Positions 51,801-60,800 of a stretch of DNA of 64,000 nt are shown here, piece after piece. The stretch lies in NCBI GenBank assembly GCA_030867875.1, contig JAOWCC010000064.1, forward strand, positions 34,060,802 through 34,124,801, read 5' to 3'. Each line of letters starts with the position of its first letter. The stretch's first letter is position 1. This stretch comes from Actinernus sp. WN-2022 (Eukaryota > Cnidaria > Anthozoa > Actiniaria > Actinernidae). A program made the position numbers and the translations under genes. Under the pieces are notes generated by a model. It was not told the origin of the DNA, ran no database searches, and saw only the letters and a list, made by a program, of their open reading frames with translations.

Positions 51801-54800
51801 AGCCCCAGGCGTTCTGTCTGGTAATTTTTCTGATTGGTCAATGGGATCCCTGTGGTTTGTTTGTGACGTCACGGCTCATCGCTTCCTATTGGTCCATTTC
51901 AGATGCCACTGCACTCATGTGCTGAACCTAATTAGAAGCCGCCCAATTATTATCCTTTGTTTCAATTGCGTTCGGCACATGGAGCAGCATCTGAACCGAG
52001 TCTAATGATGGACCAATGCAGGGGCGTAATTCACATTTGTATAGCATCCATTGTAGGCTCTTCTACCACCTCTTCCCCCACGGGGAAGCCTGTTTGCAGG
52101 CTGGTATCTATATGTCCAGATAATATTATTTCTTATACCATAATTAGAATGACGAAGACAAAGACACTGAAGAGGACCAAGGTGTATTGGGTAGACCAAG
52201 CATCTGGGTTGGTCAACACACCATATGGTACGTACATGCAATCAACGTTAAATGGAACCTCCACTGAAAAACTGTTCGCTCTCAAATGCTCCTTATGGAT
52301 GCCTAAATATATTACTGTGTTTGCCTCCTGTAATAGACCAGTTACGGTTCATCATGTGCAGTTGTTCAAGTCTTCTGTTTCAACTGGTGGGCCAACATTG
52401 TCTAACATCTGCCCGCCAAATAAACAAAGGATTTGTACAACTGCGCATGAACCATAAACTGCTCTATTGTGCACTTAAATGTCACTTACAGACCGAGAAC
52501 TGAATTGAATTTCCCGGGCGCCGCCATCTTGGATCTTATGACGTCACACGGTTGCCTCTATTGTCGGAAAACAATAGCTCTTTTGCTGTGTAGCAATGCA
52601 ACACTGTGACGTCATAAGATCCAAGATGGCGGCGACCGGGAAATTCAAATGAGTTTTATGAACAGGAAATCGGTCTATTAATGACATCTATCGTAGAATA
52701 TATAGAGGTTATTGACCAAGCGTGAGGTCAAGATGGGTGGATATTGGCCAAGTTCATTTTTTGCGAGTTTATGGACCGAGACGAAGTCGAAAGTGAATGA
52801 GGCCAATATTCCCCAATCTTGACCGAACAAGCTTGGTCAATAAAGTTTTTATTATATGGCGAAAATGAATAAAATCCCACTTTAACGCACGCGCCAGGAA
52901 CCGATTGCGTGGTAAACTGAAGAGCGAATAGAAATCAAGCTAAAATTGAAGCACTTGAAGTTCAGACATCAAAATCTTTTTTTTATGGATGAAAACTGAC
53001 CTGTACTTTACCAACCTCGTGACCAGGGTCTTCTCGGTCAGATCCAAGATGGCGGATACTCCGAGAGAAGACCCTGGTAAAGGCCGAACTAAGACATATT
53101 CTGATTGGCTCTTCGGTTATTACGCAAAGGTTGTCTAACAATGCTTTTTATTGGCCAAACGGGCTGAGACCACGGAGATGATTTGTATATAGTTTAATTT
53201 TCTCAAATTTTATCAATAAAACGATTTTGAATAACCTTAAAACACGTTGTGTGGGTAGAGCAATAGATGAAGTGTATTACTGGGTAGTTTTCTGGTAAGT
53301 TTCGTCAGTGGGAAAGCCAGGAGAAGCTGTTTAACCCGAGCGTGCATGTGCTATCGATCGCTTCGCTTCAACGCTAACGGGAGATGAACGGCTTTTTAGG
53401 ATTCTCTTCTAGCTTAGATACACCCTGGTAGCTTTGTGGTAACCCTTCCACTGTTTCCTTATCCAAGTAAACTCCATTTGGAGCCGTTTAGTAGACCTGT
53501 TTTCACTACATCGTACGCCTCGTGGAAATACCGTTAATCGCATCTCGCTCACTCCGGATTGGGATACCTATGGTTTGTAGGCACGTGTTAAACATTTCCA
53601 TATTTAGCTTGGCCGCCATATTGGATGCCCACATCACGTGATTAAAATCTCCAGTATTTCTGGAGATTTTTGGTCACGTGATTCAGCCTTTACCAGGGTC
53701 TTCTCTCGGAGTAGCCGCCATCTTGGATCTGACCGAGAAGACCCTGGGAACGAGATTGGTACTTTACTTCAGAATGCACTAGGTTTCAATGACAACTTTA
53801 TCAGGAACCCGAACACATTATCTAGAGACAAAAATGTGCATAGTTGTGAAAGATTTGAAAGTTGAAAACCGGCAAGTTGAAATCACTCGAGTGGCGATAA
53901 GCACACTGCAAAACTTGACAAAAAGAGCTGTAGAAGAATACAAACAAACTTGTAAGTATTAATTAGTAAATACTCATAATTTATAAGCCAATTACCAAAT
54001 GTGAATGCTGAATTTCTTAGCCCATACAATAAAAAACCTGCTTTCTTCGATGAAACTGTGTTAAGTTTATTATTACTCGTTTCCGTAATAATTTTATTTC
54101 TTTGTACCACGATTGTAGTAGCGTTGTGAGGTAGCCAAACTTTTCTTTGTGTTTTTTTGAAGTCACAGACATTTCAGCTTCTGTGTGTTTCAGTGACAGC
54201 TATAATATATGTATCTCCACGAATCCAGCTTCATTCAAAGAACAGTCGTTTTTGCTACAGTTGTTTTCATCTAACTTGCGAGAGCCGGAAAAACTGCATT
54301 AATCGCTCTAAAAAAGTTGAATTTTAGCTGAAAAACGAAAAAGCAGAAATAGCTTTAAATTAGTATTTGCCTTCATGTAACAAATTGTTTAGTTTCTTTC
54401 AAAATGTATGGGTTCTATCGCTATTTGTTTACGAAGAGTTGTGAGCGAATTTGGAAAATCCTGAGCGGGCGAGATGAAATAATCTTTCCCGCTGAGCAAC
54501 CAATCAGATTGCAGCATTCAGAGTCATCTTGCACGCTCACTGAGCTGCCATATAATAAAAAAGGGGGGAAAACAGCAGTAGATTTAGGGGCATCCATAAG
54601 GAACATTTAAGTGCTAACATTTTTTTTTAGTGGAGATTCCCTTTAAGCCAGCATTCTAACGTTTTTCCGTGTTTTTCTCGAGTCGTTTTTTGTCGCGGAG
54701 ATAGGATCAGTTATATCTGAAAAACAAGAAAAGGCTATGTGGAAACCAGGCTTTAAAAAACCTTGAATGCATTTATGAATATTTAGACCTTTATTGCAGG

Positions 54801-57800
54801 TATCGTCCATTGAATCACGAGTGTGATTCCTCGCCAAGCAATAGCAGACTCAGAGGGGGTAGTCAGAGTAGAAGCTCACTGAAGTCGTCACCCAAAAGAT
54901 CACATAAAGATCTTCTCGGTAAGCATCACTGTCAGATGAACACAAGGAAACTGTTTAAATGTTCCGTTCTTTTACAGGGGCGACGTCAATCGAATTAAAG
55001 TTTATTTAAACTAAACTACAAGCATAACACCCATATCATGTGAATGTCCTGATATGCTTTTAACTTTTTTTTCGGTAGAGGATGGCAAAGATTAAAGTAG
55101 ATTACAAAAGCTTAGAGCGGTTTTCGATTGAGTGTCAAAAAGTAATTCGGTGATTGCTTCCTCGTGTGAAACCAATCTTATTATCGTGAATTACTTCAGT
55201 TCGATTTGGCCACTTTAGAAATGAGTAGGGGACTGGGACCGAGGGTGGACATTTGAACTGATAAAAATAAAAAAAACGGCATAAGAAAGAGAACGTCTAA
55301 ATTAGTAAGTTTAACGATATTTACCATGTGGTGAGCTTTCAAAAATAAGAGACGTTTGTATGGAATCTAGAAACTTGGTTTCGGTTACAGTGAACCGATT
55401 TCAAGTTGCTCTCAATTTCTCTTAAAAGCAGTATTTTTCATCCACTCGAATATTTGCCATCCTTCATCAAAATTGTCTCAAAGATTTTCCAGTATACCTG
55501 GAATACATACTCTGCTAATGTGAGTAGTTATTGTTGTCTTTCATCATGAGAAAGTTTATAATTTGAAGGTTGACACTGCTCATTCTTGCTCGTCTGCAGG
55601 AAAAGTACCATCTATAAGCAAACTATTAGCGTCCTGTGAGCAGACAGCCCTGTGTAAGTTATCCTGTGACGTATATGACGTCATGATATAAGCAGACTGA
55701 GTATATTGTTAAGGCTAGCAACGATAGTAGAAGCAGAAGGAACGATATGTTGTAGTGAAAATCAAGAAACGGAGCGTAACCTCGACGGAAGTAGAAGGAA
55801 CGGAAGGTTTTCTCCTTCTTACACTTCCGTTGCTTATGTTCCAGGAAAAACAAGGTAAACGTAAGCAGAAGAATAAGCCAATCAGAATGCTCATTCCCAG
55901 GCCCTTAGCGTTATATATTTAGCATGCATGCATGCGAGGCTTGCGCTTATGCTTCCGTCGTGTTCATTTTCACAACAACAAAAATTCTTACGCTTATGCT
56001 TTCGTCGATAGTGAAAGCCTCCGTGTCTGATTTGTTGGTATGTGTCCAGACCAATACATCTTGAAATAACTAGGTGTTGTTGTTGTTGCATAATTTGGAC
56101 CAGTTAACAGCTAAACCTTCATGCCACTCGGTTAATGCCATTAAAACCAGAAACCATTCAATAGAGGGCTGAGGCAAGGGCTGAGGCAAGGGCCGGGCGG
56201 TTTTGAACAACAATTCCTTGGGTGTTTGTTTCAGCTGGCATATTACCCATTAGAGCGAGTGGCAGTGGTTTTGGATTGAGTGTCGTAAAACCTGAGCCAA
56301 TCACAGGATCCAGTAAAAACCCAGTGAACCAATCGCGAACTGAAGTAATTCACGATTGCTTTTACTTCAACCAAACACGAGGCAAAGTAAACGCAATCAC
56401 GGATAACTAACCAATCAAATTCGAAAGCATTACTTTTCGACACACGTTTTTAAATTATAAAGTGACTATACATCTATTTTATTTTAATTCTGTCTACTTG
56501 GCTAATAGGCGTTTATAGGAAGGTGTAGGTTTAATGTGATGTAATTAGGAAATAAGGCAGTTCCATATTCACGTAAAACGCAATCAATGCTTTTGCATGA
56601 AGAGCTGGGTGGCGTATAAGCGCTCGCCTCTCACCACTTCATGTGGGCTTTGTGTGGCCCAAGCTCGCTTTCCGGACACTGCGTCATGTGTGAGTTCAGT
56701 TCATTAATTCTCGACCATGCTCTGTGGGTTTTTCTCCAAGTTCTCCGGCTTTCCTCCCTCCATAAAAGTCAACATGTGAGTTGAGCATTGAGTGCAGAGA
56801 ATATAGAAATGTAGAAAGCAGTCAGGGGCGCAGTCAGGGGCGTAGCCAGGAGTGACGCGCACAATTGTGAAATTGTGTTTTGTTGTTTATTTGCTTGTTT
56901 CTTTGGCCTTTTTCTTTCTTTTCACTTTTCATTTTTTCTAAAACAAGCCTTTTTTTTTTCTTTCAAAAATTTCGAGTGACGCACGTGCTGCCGGGCGTAC
57001 GGGTAGCTACGCCCCTGGCAGTGTGTTTGGAATGAGCCTCTGAACATTAGCATATCTTCTAGAGGTCTTATCGGCCTCATTCATCCGCGGATAAACATAA
57101 GATTTTAACTGTTGACATTTGATTCATGTGTTTCTGACTTACTTCTTTCTCGACAGCGATATCAGATCCGTCACATGAGATTATATGCCTCATGCGAGCA
57201 CTGCATATTCTGAACACTAACTGGGCTGTTCTATTTGAGGTATGTTAAACCATCAATATCACAAGTATTTTGCATAGCCGGGATACTCCGAACCCACCCA
57301 GAGGGGCATACAGGGGGTTTCTCGTGACGTATGATCGGACGTTTTTATTTTCCGTGACGCGTGATAAAAAAAAACACCTTCGTGATCCGTGCTCAACGGA
57401 TTTCGCATGACGCGTGAAGAAGCCAAATAAACATCCGATATTCGTGATTTTACTTCCTATTTCACGTGATTTTCTCCCGAGATATCCAAATAATCCGAAA
57501 CTGACTGAATACTTTCCCGATGTTTTTCTTCTCACTGTTTTATAACTCCCTGAGGCTTATCTACGATCTTATTCGCACTTAAAACGGAAATTCGATATTC
57601 GGGGGAAAAAAAATTTCTACCAGGATTCGTTATTTTTATTCTTCGTGAACCGTGCTGAGTCCCCCCGGTATGCCCCTCCACCAACAGGGATATAACCAGT
57701 GACACACTATCCCTGTGCCCAGTTGTTCAGAGCAAGGGTAAGCGCTAGCCTCCTCCACAGGCATCCGTCTAAGTAACGGAAACCTCGGCTCCAATCTCCC

Positions 57801-60800
57801 TCTTCTGTTTTCTTCACCTGCCACAGGATGCTCACAATCTGAACGGAGGAGGCTAGGTGTAAGTGCCACCCTAGGGTTAAATGGCTAACCCGATGTTAAA
57901 CTATACAGATTTAGCGCTATCCTAGGTTGTTCGAAGCAAGGGTAACTTTATCCCTGGGCCCTGGTTTTTGTTAGGATGCCACTATGGGCGCATTTTTTGT
58001 GAAGAAAACAAATTCTCAGTCAAATTCTCTAGGATTTGGTAACAAAGGCATTGCGGTTTTGTTCATGCGCCGTCTTTGTTTTGTAGGCTAAGGTGACCAG
58101 TCCTCTTATTTCGACAAGTGAATTTATTAACCACAAGCTGACAGCCAAAGTGCTCAGACAGCTACAAGGTGAGACTCCTTCTGATATAATGGATTAATGT
58201 CTGTGATATTATTTGGACACATTACTGGCTATAGCGGGCGGTGATGACAGCAACCTTTATTTCTGTATTCTCAGATCCAATCGCGGTAATGACAGGGAAT
58301 TTCCCATCCTGGATCGAAGAACTTCCCAAAAAATGGTAAGCCCCCTTTCGTACTTCCTCAAGCATCATACCGAGCAATGAATACGCTATTTGACATTATA
58401 ATGTAGCATGTAATACAGCCGCCGCCTTATCTCGTTTCAAGGACCTTTAGGAGGCGGATGTATTTCAGGCTACTTCTAACTGTTTCTTTCTACTTCCAGC
58501 CCATTTTTGTTCCCGTTTGAATGTCGGCAGCAGCTGTTCTTTTGCACAGCGTTTGATCGTGAACGAGCTATGAGTAAGCTACAGGTGAGTGTCAAGACAG
58601 TTGTCACAACTGAGTCCAGTTATTTGTAGGGAACCTTCACTGCAAAACAATGTTTGCTCTCACATGTTTTGTATGGATACCTAAATCTAATGCTGTGTGT
58701 TTGTTTCCTGTAAATTGTACACTAGATGTCATATATGGACCGCTTTTCTGTACATAAAACTCATTTGAATTTCCGTGGCGCCGCCATCTTGGATCTTATG
58801 ACGTCACACGGTTGTCCCTATAAAAAGCATCGCCATAAGGACCATTTGAGAACAAACATTGTTCTTTTTCTGCCAGTCATAGAATGAGGTAGATCATTAG
58901 ATTATGGACCAATTTTGTTGAGCAATGAATATCTGTGGACGTTAGAAATGGAAAATAGATAAAGGAGTACTAAAGTGTTTCTTGCGCTAGCCCTTCATTG
59001 GCAAAAGATGACGAACAGATAGCGGAAGGGTTGAGCGATATGTGTGACTACCATTTACGAGCTACCGTTAAACTGCATATGAGCACAAATCGATTGTACA
59101 TCCAGTAAATAGTTGAATAGTAAAATAGTTCTTGATTGGAGCGTTGCGTCTATGAGTTTATATTTCGAATCTGCTAATGATGTGACGTTTTCCTGTCATG
59201 TCATTCTCGTTGTGAATGCAATATCGCTACCAGTACGGTTTTGTATCAATATCTCTACCAGTACGGTTTTGTATCAATATCTCTACCAGTACGGTTTTGT
59301 ATCAATATCTCTACCAGTACGGTTTTGTATCAATATCTCTACCAGTACGGTTTTGTATCAATATCTCTACCAGTACGGTTTTGTATCAATATCTCTACCA
59401 GTACGGTTTAGTATCAATATCTCTACCTGTTTGACGTCACGTCATTAGTATATTCGAAATAGAAACCTTTATAACACGGACGCAACACTCAAATCAATAA
59501 ATATTGAACTATTTACTCGATGTAGTATCAATTGGCCACTTTGGAAAAGAGTAGGGGATTGGGGCGAGGGTGGTCTCGCAAAGGCGCTTGGGATCGTTAC
59601 AGGGGACACGCATCGTACAGAATACAAACAAACATGGCGAATATCGCAATCAACTCATCGAATACAAGCAGAGCAAGTGAAATAAGCTTGAAAGAAGACA
59701 CTGTACCAGAAGTAAAGCTCAACAGAAGTGTCCAGGAAAGGGTTCATAAAAGCCAACTTATTAAAGCAGAGCAAAGAAGTGAAAACTACCGCGGAACGGG
59801 AGTTAGCAGAAGTAAAGCGAAGTTGTGTGGCCGATTGCTACGATGAATCCGCAACGATCCGAACACGTTATGCTTTAGCCGATTCCTACGTTTCCCACCA
59901 TCATGGATTTGTCACTTTAAAGTATTTAATACTTTGTAACTTTAGTTATATATACAGGTCTTGTTCTGTTCATGGGATTGTAGGCCGTGAATAACTACTG
60001 ACAAGAGAAACGTTGAACCACTTGATCTTGAAGTCCGCTAGGCCTAGGGTGACATGTATTTGTAGCGATTTACTACATACCAACTCCTTCCGGCTCTTCA
60101 CCCTACAATCCCAAGAACAGAACAGGGCCCGGCTGTTTAAAGTTACAAAGTACAACTTTAAAATCATAAATCCATGATGGGAAACGTAGGAATCGGCTAT
60201 TAAAAGCATAACGTGTTCGGATCGTAGCATAATTCGGTCACACAGCTTCGCTTTACTTCTGCTAACTCCGTTCCGCGGTAGTTTTCACTTCTTTGCTCTG
60301 CTTTAATAAGTTGATTTTTATGAACCCACATTTCTGGACACTTCTGTTGAACTTTACTTCTGGTGCAGTGCCTTTTTTAAAGTTTATTTCACTTTCTGTG
60401 CTTATATTCGATGAGTAAATTGCGATATTCGCCGTGTTTGTTTGTATTCTGTACGATGCGTGTCCCCTGTAACGATCCCAAGCGCCTTTGCGAGACCACC
60501 CTCGCCCCAATCCCCTACTCTTTTCCAAAGTGGCCAATTGTAATGATAAACAAAATTGGGCTCGTGTACACTTTTTCCGCTTTCGTTTTTTGTTTGAAGC
60601 CCGACGTCTGGCGGCATAAACCTTTTTAATTAAACATCAACTAATTAGTTTCAACCATGATGTTGATAACCTTTTACATATCTTTTAACCGCCTCACCGG
60701 TTAGCTCAGTAGGTAGAGCACGGTCTAGGGTGCTGGAAGTCGGGGGTTCGGATCCTGGCCGCGTCCTTGGGCAGGGACGTATAAGGCATTGGCCTTGTCT

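Noticed and set aside
51957..52457. 166-codon plus-strand frame
   Set aside because: It overlaps exon 39 in another frame and runs into repeat sequence; no recognisable motif.
56222..56260. Possible extra TRIP12 exon after tttcag at 56234
   Set aside because: The donor is poor, exons 41 and 42 already join in phase, and the sequence belongs to a family C MITE.
59113..59448. Open frame of repeated [13 protein letters not shown] units
   Set aside because: Product of the 28-bp array; three frames are open at once, which marks a repeat and not a gene.
60690..60770. tRNA gene
   Set aside because: Good boxes, but the ends do not form an acceptor stem and the family is dispersed (10961, 40868).
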